Assembly (NCBI RefSeq): GCF_001704415.2
Contig: NC_030813.1
Span: forward strand, 16,014,001-16,078,000
Direction of reading: 5' to 3'
DNA: 64,000 nucleotides
Origin: Capra hircus
Lineage: Eukaryota; Chordata; Mammalia; Artiodactyla; Bovidae
Shown here one piece after another: positions 9,168 through 21,700 of this stretch (its first letter is position 1; every line of letters starts with the position of its first letter). Position numbers and translations under genes: made by a program. The notes under the pieces were generated by a model, which saw only the letters and a program-made list of their open reading frames with translations, was not told the origin of the DNA and ran no database searches.

Positions 9168-12100
9168 CTGTCCAAGGGAAGAGGAGGGGGCACTGATCAG
9201 AGAGGACCGCGAGCACATCGGATTACTGTTCCAAGGAAGTTCATAACTCTAACATCTCCTGAGGCCAACACAGAGATCTAAACGACAAGTGGTAACTACC
9301 CACGATATTTCAATTTATGTGGATTCTTTTGTAAAAGTTCTATAGTATGAGTTTATAGTATATGGTTTATAAACTATGAGTTTATAGTACTTCCTGATAC
9401 TTATTATGTTTGTTTTCCCTTTTACAAAGGGGTTTTTCTAGCTCATGAAAAACAATAGCAATAGCAACAACAAAAATTCCATTAATCTGACCTATTAGCT
9501 TCCCCTTTTTCCCAACTTTATTACCTTAAAAATCTAAATCTTCAATGCCCAGTGCTGGAAACTACTTAGGAGAACATTCTTTAGCCTTCTTGGATTGGAT
9601 CATTTAAATTTAAGTACCCCGAAAAGCAACATTACATTTTTCCTAAGTAATGATTATATGGAATGTAAATATATTTTTAAAGCCTCTTTATCTCCAATTT
9701 TTGGGCCATAAATTCCTGTTATATCTTTCCTTTTTTAAAAATTTGAGGGATGGGTAGTTTAGAAGATACAGGTAACAAAAGACATGATTGATCACTGGCT
9801 ATTAAATGATCATGTATTGAACAGTAGAAGACTTTTTTTTTTCTAAAACTTTGTTATAAAATTGCTAAGAAAAATTTAAAAAGCTAATGGGTCTGCTGAG
9901 AGGCCAGAGGTAACAGCTGCCTAGGAATCAGATTATATGGAAGTGCTCCAGAGTACGGCTCCAGAGCCAAACTTTTGGCTTCATACCCTAGTTTCCCCAC
10001 TTTCCAACAGGGTATACACCTCTGTTTTCTCATCTGAAAGAAGGAAAAGATGAAAGGAGGAATGCCATATGGATTCTGTTTTTGAGACGAAGAAAGTATT
10101 GGAAAGTATTTAGAGAGTTTAAAATTGTTTTATCAGAGTGCTCACCTTCCTAAAAGGCTTATGTTCTTAATGGGTTCAAAATTTCCAATTGAGCTTGCTA
10201 TTGGACTTCTTTCTTTAAAAACACATCTTCACTTAAAAATAGATTTCTATTGAAAACTATTATTTTGTTATCTCAGAGTCATTTAAGACCTTTCCTATTT
10301 ACATTTAAAGCTATCCCCATGTAGAATACAGATGACAAGAAAAAAACTGTAGGAAATTAGTATCAGGACATGTCAGCTGTTTAACTGAACAAACCAAAAT
10401 ACAGAGAAGCCTATGCAGGACCAAGATTTAACCTGTGTGAGTGAGTCACCAAGTGTGCAACCCTGATCCTAAATTCTGGCTCCCAAGTAAGACTGGCTGT
10501 AAGATGCCATTTGCAGTGAGGTACCTTAGCAAGGTCATCTTTGAGCTTGTTGTACTGTACCACATCAAAATGCTGTTGCTTTGATCTCTTATGGAAGAAG
10601 TGAAGAAACTGCCTACTCTTTACAGCTGAGTAAGTATAATCCTGAAAAAAAAGCAAAGCAAAACAGAACATGCTTTAAATGAACATGAGACCTCGGCCAG
10701 AAAGACACTTGTCTTAGCAACAACGAAGCAGAGGAAGGCACATCAGTAAAGTATTTGCCATCATATTTGTAGCCATCAGAGCCCGCATAAGGCAAGCAAG
10801 TGAAACATTTAGTCTCACTCGAGATCAGCTGTTCCCTTCAAAAGCAAGCAAGCAGGGAAGAGAAATCACACAGGCAGGGATAGAAAAGAGGAAATGGAAA
10901 ATGGACATTTTTGGCGAACAGGGCACAGAGTACACAAATTTGATGTGTGTATCTCAAAGGAGGAGTTTAAGTTGCACTATAGTTCTCTACAGAGGTTATA
11001 CACACTTCCTCTGTGCTAATATAAATCTCCATCCTCTGGAAAAACAACAAAACTTAACAGCTGAAAAGAACCCCGGTAGCAGTAATTCAGTAAGTAAGAA
11101 GGATTTTTTTGCTCATTACTTGAGGGAGGAATTATTTACAAAAGACGTTATAACTTAACCATTTTCTAAACAAACTTACCTGTCGAGTGACTATAAAGTA
11201 CGCAAAAAAGACCATGGAATTTGCAAATGTGATGAAGTATGTAACTGGTTCCATGATATCCCAGGAGTACACCCACCAGGTGAGCCAGGCCATTGCTCCA
11301 CCCTGAACAGACAGCATCGCTAATCCAGCCCACAGGAGTCCACTGATTTTGGCTTCTGAGCGAGCTTCGATCCTAGCTTTCGTCTGAGGAGAAACCAAAT
11401 GACTGTCAGTTGTTTACAGGGCACCCACTTAAAAAAAAAAAAAAAAGCAAAGGAATGAAAGTAATACACATCTGCATTAAAGAGGTGAGATTTGTGAGAA
11501 ATCAGAATTTATACAACATGTACATTCATGAGTGATCGCTTATTTCCAAATCAATTCATTAGTCAACCATTTTTTAAATTATAACGGTAATACCTGGTCA
11601 TGGAAAAAATAAACAGAAGGGTATACAATGAAAAGCTCAGAAGTCACCTTCTAAAACCAAGCTAAAATTATGTCTACTTTCTTTGACCCAGCAATTTCAC
11701 TTCTGTGTATCCTACAGGTAATACTTGCACACACATGATTCATTATGGGTTCATTCTTAAGGGTGAAAAAACAAAAACTATCAATTTTTCATGAAGCTAT
11801 CATGCAGCTTTAGTGAGAAGGCTCTCTAGGTATAATATGGAGATCTTTGCTGGATATACCGTCAGTGAAAAAAGGTGAGACTAGTGTACAACAACATATA
11901 TACTCTTTACTGGAAAAGGGAACAAAATCATGTATTTGCATTTGTACACAGATAAAGTCTGAAATGATTCACAGTTCAGGGATATGGTACTGGGAGGACA
12001 GTAGGAGGAAAACTTTCCATTAGCCATTTTCTTAGATTTTTTAAATCTTAACACAAGTGAAATGTATTACCAACTTTAAGAAAAAATGAAAATGTGGGTG

Positions 12101-15100
12101 TCCTTAGTTGCTCACTTGTGTCCGACTCTGCGACCCCATGGACTGTAGCCTGCCAGCTCCTCTGAGTAGGCTGCCATACCCTCCCTTCCAAGATATCTTC
12201 CCAACCCAGGGATCAAACCTAGGGATCCCACATTACAGGCAGATTCTTTTCCATCTGAGCTTCCAGGGAAGCGTGAAAATGTGGGTACACAATCCAAAAA
12301 CAAAGTCCCTCTCTCTGGCATCCCCTAAGTATCCTTAGAGCTAATAACTATCAAAAGTTTCTTTCAAGGCACTACTGTATAGAACAGGGGACTATATTCA
12401 ATATCCTGTGAAAGTCTCTCCATCATGTCTGACTCTGTAACCCCACGGACTATACAGTCCATGGAATTCTCCAGCCCAGAATACTGGAGTAGGTAGCCTT
12501 TCCCTTCTCCAGGGGATCTTCCCAACCCAGGGACTGAACCCAGGTCTCCTGCATTGCAGGCGGATTCTTTACCAGCTGAGCCACAAGGAAAGCCCAAGAA
12601 TACTGGAGTGGGTAGCCTACCCCTTCATAGCTCTATGTCCTGTGACAAACTGTAATAGAAAGAATATAAAAAAGAATGTGTGAATCACTTTGCTGTACAA
12701 GAGAACACAGTACTGTAAATCAGCTCTACTTCGTTAAAACATTTTTGCTATCTCCACACTTGATCTTAGCCAAAAGGCCGAGAAGTGATTTTGCTATCTC
12801 CAGAAACTCTTTATTCATACACAAAGATATACTTACCCATTTAAAAAAAAATCACAAATAGGAACAGAGGTTTTAAAAAATGCATTTTTCCCTTAAAACA
12901 GACTCCTGCCCCTCCTCCCTAGAAAAGTTTGTGGTTTTGTTTTCCTTCCACCACTGATTAACTTCAGATGTTAGAAAGCCATTGCTAACTTTCCAGTTGC
13001 AATTCAGTTGAGCAGAGTGGGAGTGGAGGGCCTACTGTCTTTAAAAAAAAAAATGGTGATGCTCCAGCTAGTGCATTGCAGTTAATCTTACACTCAGTCA
13101 CTGAGACACTGGCCCATCCACAGACAATGCACAGCACGGAGTTGAAGATGGCAGCCTGGAGTCAGACTGCCAGCGCTCAAGTTCTCTTCCACATAGTAGC
13201 TATGTCCCTTTGCTGTCTTAGTTTCCCCATGCAAAGAATGAGGCTGATAATACCGAACTCACAGGTTCACTGAGAGGATTAAAGGAGAAAATAAACCTAT
13301 GTGCAGCATTCAGAAAAACGCTCACATGGAGCAGTTATACCAATGAGTGAGTGAGTGAAGTCGCTCAGTCGTGTCCGACTCTTTGCGACCCTATGGACTG
13401 TAGCCCACCAGGCTCCTCCATCCATGGGATTTTCCAGGCAAGAATACTGGAGTGGGGTGCCATTGCCTTCTCCAGGAGATCTTCCCGACCCAGGGACTGA
13501 ACCCGGGTCTCCCGCATTGTAGGTAGACGCTTTACCATCAGCCACCAGGGAAGATTCAGTTATACCAATATTGGGTATTAAAATATTATGGGCAGAGAAG
13601 CCCGGTGGGCTGCAGTCCATTGGGTTGCTAAAGAGTCAGACATGACTTTGTGACTAAACGATGATTATTTACAAACAGACTCAACTGAGACGCTTCCAAA
13701 CCTGTTCGAGGGGCTGCAGCTGTCCCTTCAGGTGGTCAATTTTCTCCAGCAGATGGTGCTCTCTCTTCTTCTGAAACTCTTCTAAATGCAAGGCGGTGAA
13801 CAGTCTGTAAACCAACGATTTCATGTTTTCTATCTCAGTAGCCTGCTCGCTGCTCAGTTTTTCTGAGAAAAGAAGACACAAAGGAAACGTAAGGCAGTCA
13901 CCACACCTTTTCCTCAGGGAACCAAATCTGCGCCCCCATGGCTGGCTGGCTGGGCGCTCCCCACTCCTTGGGGGGGCATTTGATATTGACCTTTATTCCC
14001 ATCTCAGGTGATTCCTCTTTCTGGAATAATAATAACCAGACAGTAGGTTTAAAATTCATTATGTTTTTGTCTTTTTTTTTCTTTTGTGATATGACCAGCA
14101 CTGTTTTTTTTTTTTTTTTTAAGGAAGAGTAATACAGGAAAAAGGAGTATCCATCTACCAGAATCCAGGTAAATCCCTCACCTGAGTTTGTAACACATCA
14201 GTTTATGGGTTCACTTTTATACCTGAGTTAACCTAAGATCCTTTTTAACCCTCAACTCTCTATCCAAAATCAATTTAGGGTCCACTGGGGAGGGAAGCTG
14301 GTGTACAAACATGTAAACAACAGTACAATATACATTTGAAAAGCAATTTAAGTGTAAGTTATTTTCAATAAGATATAGAGCTGAGGGGAATCACATTTCT
14401 GATTTTTAAAATTACTTAAGTTTTTCTTTTTTAAATTTTTAGAAATATTTTTCTTGGAGGTATCTTCAGAGAAAAGGCTGGTATCGGTGCTGGAGTATAA
14501 GATCAGCCTGAATCATCTAGTTACATGAGAAAGAAAGAAAATGTTTAAAATAAAAAGGGGCAAGCAAGTCACAAGCATGGGAGCCAATGATGTTCAAATT
14601 GTACCAGATATGGTTAGTGGGAGACCCTCCAGCTGGCTCCTGTGTCCTTATGACTTACTCCCATTTTTGTTAGCATTTCCTTTTTTTTTTTTTTAACCAA
14701 CATATATATAGTTGCCATTAGCTTCAGGTGTACAGCATAGTGATTCTGTATTTTTATATTATACTCCATTAAAAGTTATTAGGAAATAATGGCTATAACC
14801 TTCTGTGCTGTATTCTTGCTTATTTTATACATAGTAGTTTGTATTTCTTAATCCCCTACCCCTATCTTGCCTCTCCCCCTTTCTTTCTCCCCACTGGTTC
14901 CCACTAGTTTGTTTTTCATATTTGTGAGTCTGCTTCTGTTTCGCCATATACATTAATTTGCTTTATTTTTTAGATTTCACATATAAACGATATCATATAG
15001 TATGTGTCTTTGTCTGACTAAGCATAATACTCTCTAGGTCCATTCATGTTGCAGCAGATGGCAGAATTTCATTCATTTCTTTTTTAATGGCTGAGCAATA

Positions 15101-18100
15101 TTCCTTTTTAATGGCTGAGCAATATTCATTCTTTTTTATGGCTGAGTAAACATTCCAAAATGTCTACTGAGGTCTGAGTATATACAGCAGTATTCCAATA
15201 TACACACACACATCTGTTGGTGGACACTTGGGATGCTTCCATATCTTGGCTATTGTAACCAGTACTGCTACAAACACTGGGGTGCATGTATCTTTTCCAG
15301 TCAGTGCTTTCATTTTTCTCCATATATATACCCGGCATGGAATCACTGGGCCATATGCTAGCACTAGTCCTATTTTTGGCTTTTTGAGGGACCTGCACAC
15401 TGTTTTCCAATTGCCTGCACTGATTTATATTCCTACCAACAGTGCACAAGGGTTCCCTTTCTCTGCGTCCTTGCCAACATTTGTTATTTGTAGACTGTTT
15501 GGTGACAGTCACTCTTAACAGGTGTGAAGTGATACTGCATTGTCTGGATCTGCATCACTCTGATAATTAGTGATGCTGAGCATCTGTTCTTGTGCCTGCT
15601 GGCCATCTGTATGTCTTCTTTGGAAAAATGTCTACTGAGGTCTTTCACTCATTTTCCATTCACGTGAAACATCTTTTTCCATCCCTTACTTGCAGTCTGT
15701 ATGTCTTTAGCTCTCAAGTGAGTCTCTTGTAGGCCACATATAAAAGGTTCTTGTCTTTTTTAATCCAATCAGCTGCCCTATGTCTTTCGATTGGAGCAGT
15801 CAGTCCACTGACATTTAAAGTAACTACTGATAAGTATGTACTTATCGCCAATTTATTACTTGTTTTCCAATTGTTTTTGTAGCTCTTCACTGTTTTTTAT
15901 CTAAACCACCTCCTCCCACCCCTCTCCACCCCCTTGGCATTCTTGCCTGAATTTGGCTGCAATATAATGGTTTTTCCACTACAGCAGCCCTCCCATATTC
16001 ACCAGTCAGAACCTGGCATTCTAATTATAAACATGGGCCCTCCCTTACATGTTGATTTACTTGGCTCATCATCTGTTTATTAAGGCATAGACTCACTATT
16101 CACCCTACCCTCAGCAGTCCACAATCACAGTTTACCTGAGAGCAGAATCCTCTGGAGCCAGTACAGGTAGGAACACTAAACTACAACTGTTGAAATGCTG
16201 GAGGCTCAGTGCTGACTAGTTTGAGAAATAAACACACTCACATGAGTTTTATCTCCAGCAGTCCCATCAGGTTCTGACAGTGAAGGTCAGAGACCTGCTT
16301 CCAGCAGAGACAGCAGAAAATTAACTATTCCCAAATAGCCCTGAGCATTACTTTCTCTATACCTAGGAAATAACCAGTTGACCCTCAAATAACGTGGGGG
16401 TTAGGAGCACTGACTCCCCACGCAGTCAAAAATCCACATATAACTTCATAGCTGGCCATGATTCTATGGACTCAACCAACTGTGGACCACGTAGTACTGC
16501 AGTGCTCACTGAAACAGACCTGCATGTCAGTGGACCCACACAGTTCTCACCTGTGCTGTTCAAGGATGCACTGTGCTATGCTGCTGCTGCTGCTGCTGCT
16601 GCTACTAAGTCACTTCAGTCGTGTCCAACTCTGTGCGACCCCATAGACGGCAGCCCACCAGGCTCCCCCGTCCCTGGGATTCTCCAGGCAAGAACACTGG
16701 AGTGGGTTGCCATTTCCTTCTCCAATGCATGAAAGTGAAAAGTCAAAGTGAAGTCGCTCAGTCACGTCCGACTCTTTGCGACCCCACGGACTGCAGCCTA
16801 CCAGGCTCCTCCATCCATGGGATTTTCCAGGCAAGAGTACTGGAGTGGGGTGCCATTGCCTTCTCCATCACTGTGCTCTACCAGAGCCTAATTTGGCCTG
16901 GAGGAGGGGCAATTAGCCAACTCCAGGCCCCTCTAACCTTCCTGTCTCATATTGGAAAGAGAAAAAAAAGATAAACTCTTCTGAAGGTCACAGCACAGTA
17001 ATCCTGGCCCAGTAAAAACCCTGAGATTTAATCATAAGATTATACACTGCTTCTCCACCCCAAAACCTGAACATTACATCAACAGGACTCCAGTTCTGTG
17101 CAAGACACAGACTCTATTCAAGTAAGAATTTCTGGAGAAACTTGAACATAACAGGGGAGAGAAAAACAGGGACCCTAGAAGAAACTGAAGCCTCTGATAC
17201 CTACAGCTATACCAAACAGCTGAACTCCTGGTCAGACTCACGTAGTACCTCACGATAGAGACCTACTTGCTTCAGCTTCTATTTTCAGTAACATCATGTC
17301 CAGCTTTCAACAAAAAATTACAAAGCAGGTAAAAGGCAAGGAAAAAAAACCATCTAAAGAATCTATAAGGCAAACATCGGAATCTGATATGGTAGGGATT
17401 TTGGAATTATCAGACCAGGAAATTAAGACAGATGTGATTAATATGGTAAGGCCTGTGATGGGAAAAGTAGGCAACATGCAAGAACAGGTTTGGCGATGAC
17501 TTTTAGATTACAACACCCAAAGCACAGTCCATGTAAGAGATAACTGATAAACTCAGCTTCATTAAAACAAAACCTCTCCTCTGCAAAAGACAATGACAAC
17601 CAAATGAAAAACAGTGGAAGAAATACCTGCACAATAGAGATCTGACAATGAATTGTTACCCAAAATATACAAAGAAACCTTAAAAATTAACAACATGCTT
17701 AAAAAGCGGGTCAAAGGCTTGAAGAGACACCACACCAAACAAGATATATAGATGGTAAGTAAACGTGTGAAATATGTTACCAGGCAAGTGCAGACTGAAG
17801 CAGTGAACTGCTGCTACTTCACAGCTTTAAGAAAGGCCAAAATCCAAGGCACTGGCAACACTACATGCTGGCCAAGATGTGGAGCAACAGTAGCTCTCAC
17901 TCACCACTGATGGGAATGCAAAACGGTGCAGCTTGTTCGGAAGAAAGTCTACCAGTTTCCTACACAGCGAAATATATGCATTATATGGGCAGTCGTGCTC
18001 CTTGGCATTTACCCAAACAAATGGAAAAATCACGTCCACATAAAAACCTGCATACACATTTATAGCCATTTTATTTGTAATGGTCAAGACTTGGAAACTT

Positions 18101-18756
18101 CCAAGATGTCCCTCAGTAGGTGAACAGATACATAACCTATGATACATCCAGGCAATGGAATAATAATGCTCACAAGAAATGAACTGCAAAGCCATGAAAA
18201 GACAAGAAAACTTACATGCATACTACTCAGTGAAAGAAGCCAGTCTGTAAAAAATTATGCATTGTACCATTTCAACGATACAACATTCTGGAAAGGCTAA
18301 ACTATGGGGACACTAAAAAGATTAGTGGCTGCCAGAGGTTAGGGGGTTAGGTAGAGATGAAGGAGGAGAGCACAGAGGATTTGGGGGCAGTGGAGCTATT
18401 CTGTGTGAAACGACAATGGAAAGGTGAATCCATGTCATTGTACATTTATCAAAACCCATAAAACAAGCAGGAGATAAACTGGAAATCTGGAATTGACACA
18501 TACATACAAAATAAACACTGTCTGCCAGGATTTGCTCAAACTTATGTCCACTGAGTCAGTGATGCCATCCAGCCATCTCATCCTATCTGTGAGATAGTGA
18601 AGGTTTAGGAAGCCTGGCATGCTGCAGTTCATGGTGTCTCAAAGAGCTGGACACAACTTAGGGACTGAAAAACAACAATAAAACAAACAGCAAGTACTGT
18701 ATAGCACAGGGAACTACATTCAATAACTTGTAATAATCTATAATGGGAAAGAAACT

Positions 18757-18795
<39 letters not shown>

Positions 18796-21700
18796 ATATA
18801 ACTGAATCACTCTGTGGTACTCTGAAACAATGTAAATCAACTATAGTTCAGTAATAAAATATAGCCTTAAAACCCCCATAAAGTATAAAACACCAAGAGC
18901 AAACCATAATGTAAAGTACGGACTTGGAGTGATAATGATGTTTCGATGTAGGTTCATGATTAAAAAGAAATGCTCCATTCTGGTGTTTACAGTAGGGGAG
19001 TCTGTGGGGAATGGGTACATTAGTATACAGGACCTCTGTACTATCTGCTCAATCTTGCTATGAACTTGAAGCTGCCCTTTAAAAAAATAAAGTAAAGCCT
19101 ACTTAGGAAAAAAAAGAGCTAAAAACTGTACAACAGTATACACTTGAGTTCATGATTTTCAGGTCCACTTCTTCTTAACCCAATAATGTCAGATTAAGCA
19201 TTCAAGATCCTAGAACAAAGTCTTAAAAGTCTAAAAAGAGTATGTGAGGCTATATGAAGCCCTGACACCGAACTTCTACCGATCATTTCTACCCTTGCTA
19301 GAAAAGCTTAACTACTGGTTCTCCAAAGCCTTCTTGGTCATTTGGTTAATTAAAAAGATTCTCAGGATAAGCCTGCTCCCTGAAAAAAGGCATACAGCAA
19401 CAGGGAAATGTTAAGATAGTTCACAGCTGTGCTTCTTACCTTTCTTAGGGCACTGTACATCATATGTTATTTTATCAATAACAAGTTTAAAATCATTCAT
19501 TAGCAAAATTTCCATCAAGGTTGAAGCTGCAATTTCAGTGCCATCTGAAAATGCAAAAATATGTCCTTGTTTTAGAAGAATAATAACCATTTTTCAACAA
19601 CTGGAAAAATACTAATCCAGGTCTTTATAATACAGTAGTGGACATTTGCCTTTTGGGGCGGGCAGAAGCTCCCCAATACCCAATACTGTTCCCACTGGGA
19701 GTAGTCCTCCCAATACTGCCCGTTACACTGGACCAAGACGAACACGCAGACACCCCATCACCCACTCTCTGTCAGCAGGGCTGGGGTCCAGACTGATGCT
19801 CCTGGTGAGACTGTTCCTACAGACAGTCAGGTACAGATTCCGGGCTGGGAGGCAGGGATGCATCGCAACAAGGCCAGTGGAGGCAGAGGCTGGGGGAGCG
19901 GGTGCCAGCAGCGGAGCCCGTCAACCATTCCCAGGCTAGCTTCTTCACCCACGTCCTTCTGCAGCTCCTGCCCTCTTCTGAGCCTGGTTTTCTGTCAGTT
20001 CCAATCAGAAAGCCTGCTGACACACTCCTCAGCTCAGCCAGTGTCCATCTCTGTGGCTTATGGCCAAACCCCTGACTTCGTGGTGGAGGAACACAGGTGG
20101 TAACATTTTAAAAGAGCCCACCTTTCTCTTATTTTTTTTGAACTTCCTTTGTGGCTCAGCTGGTAAAGAATCCACCTGCAATGTGGAAGACCTGGGCTCG
20201 ATCCCTGGGTTGGAAAGACCCCCGGGAGAAGGGAAAGGCTACCCACTCCAGTATTCTGGCCTGGAGAATTCAACGGACTATATAGTCCATGGAGTCACAA
20301 AGAGTGAAGACACGCCTGAGCAACTTTCACTTTCGCTGGTGGCTTAGACAGTAAAGAATCTGCCTGCAGTGAGGGAGACCCAGGTTCAATTCCTGGGTCG
20401 GGAAGATCACCTGGAGAAGGAAATGCAACCCATTCCAGTATTCTTGCCTGGAGAATGCCATGCACGGAGGAGCCTGGCAGGCTACAGTCCACGGGGTCGC
20501 ACAGAGTCAGATGCGACTAAGTGACTAGCACTTTTCTTTTAATTACTAAAGGGGAGTGATTTGTATTGTTTAAACCACTTCAAACCACCACCACACAGGG
20601 CTGCCTCCCTTTCTAGCTTAGGAAAGATGAAAAGAGGCAAAATTGTGACAGGAGTAAGCATTCACTTGTGTGGCATGTTTAAAGAGGTGGAGAGAGGCAG
20701 GAGAGATTCCAACAGTGATTTCAAATATCCTAGGAACATTTCAGAAAAAAAAAAATCTCTAGGAAAATTGCAAAGTCAGTGTGCTTTGCACAGCTTCCTA
20801 TCTAGCCTAGCTATTGTTATATTTTTGAAGTTTAATGTAACCCAGGGGTCAAGATTCAAACTCATTGAATAATAAGCAAAAAAAAAAAGTGTTGGGAGGG
20901 GTTTCTCTATCATTATTCTTTCAGAATAGTCTGCACATAATAACCTGATATAAAGTCCAAGACGTATACTTTCGCCTGGCCTGGCATGTGCTTGGCTGCA
21001 TTCAACCAGAGAGGTTTCAGCTACACTAATACGCACGGTGACAGTAACGCTGCTAGTAAAATCAGGAAGAACCCGGATGCCTGCCTCCCGTCTGCTTCTC
21101 AGCAGTTCTTTTGTTCCAGAAGGCGGCAAGTCAAGTCTGCACCTGGGTCTGTTCCTAGAATTTGGCTGTTTGGGTTCCTGTTCATCAGCTGGGGTGAGAT
21201 CATCTTCCCAGGAATTGCCAAATAACTCCACCCACGTTATGGGCAAAACTGTGACAAGCTTAGAACACTCTTTTCAAGCCCAAATTAAATGCCGGCAAAT
21301 TCCACCCACAGAGCCTCTTAAAAAAAAAAAAAAAAAAGATCAGCAACACACCAAATCCGCTTTATCTGATTTGCAAGTGTCATTTAAAATTTACATTTAA
21401 ATGACTTCAAACCCGCTCCTTAAAATAGTATAATAAAAAGAAATCAGCTGAGAATGTATCTCCTTTATACTAATACAGGATCAGCTAGAGACGGATATGA
21501 AACACTTTTGAGGAGTTCATGATACAGTGATGAATTTTTCACCTATTCTTGGGCAAGTACTGACATGAACCCCAAGAAAGTGTTTTCACTCAGTCCAAAG
21601 AGCACCTGCACTCTAAGAATTCTGGCATTTTTCTGGCACACACTCCAGGGAGGCACTGTGTTTGGTGCCCTTCTGAATTCTGCCTCTTCTGAGGAAGGCA

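Larger units (their letters stand above)
11384..13701 (-). other. MCUB: MCUB intron 5
   Basis: The intron is filled by the L1-like piece, three Bov-tA copies, the L1 tail, the U2 fragment and the MIR listed separately. The stretches 11384-11655 and 12803-13140 hold nothing else I recognise. Confidence 0.8.
18463..18868 (+). mobile_element. Ruminant L1 3' tail inside L1M
   Basis: 'ggaattgacacatacatac' and 'actgtatagcacagggaac' to 'gtaaatcaactatagttcag' form the 3' UTR tail of a ruminant L1. It splits the L1M text between aaaacccata (18451-18460) and aaaacccccata (18869-18880), which look like a diverged target-site duplication. BovB/BovA fragments (18523-18672) and a CA run lie inside. Confidence 0.65.
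16100..19100 (+). mobile_element. L1M-type element with internal deletion and nested inserts
   Basis: An old L1 in + orientation. 5'-UTR-like text spans about 16100-16375 and 16880-17290. An ORF1-like start follows at 17290-17490 ('ttggaattatcagacc', 'acatgcaagaacagg'). A jump near 17495 then leads to ORF2 3' text ('ctgcaaaagacaatgacaacc'), through 'gatgtggagcaacagtag' and 'tggcatttacccaaacaaatgg', to a 3' UTR ending at 18870-19100 ('ggtgataatgatgtttcgatg'). Inserts are the TIR element (16378-16570), BOV-A2 (16578-16868) and a ruminant L1 tail (18463-18868). All frames are broken. Confidence 0.6.
13863..19439 (-). other. MCUB: MCUB intron 4
   Basis: A 5.6-kb intron occupied mostly by two L1 relics (14690-15905 and about 16100-19100) and their inserts. 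The stretch 13863-14690 has poly-T runs but no assignable element, and 19105-19439 holds nothing I recognise. Confidence 0.8.

Noticed and set aside
12757..12788. Functional U2 snRNA gene
   Set aside because: Only the first 33 nucleotides or so are present, with no Sm site, 3' stem-loops or snRNA promoter elements.
20776..21246. 156-codon open frame on the - strand (and overlapping + frames) in MCUB intron 3
   Set aside because: No domain, no conserved motif, no splice context, and open frames on both strands at once. Chance in GC-richer sequence.
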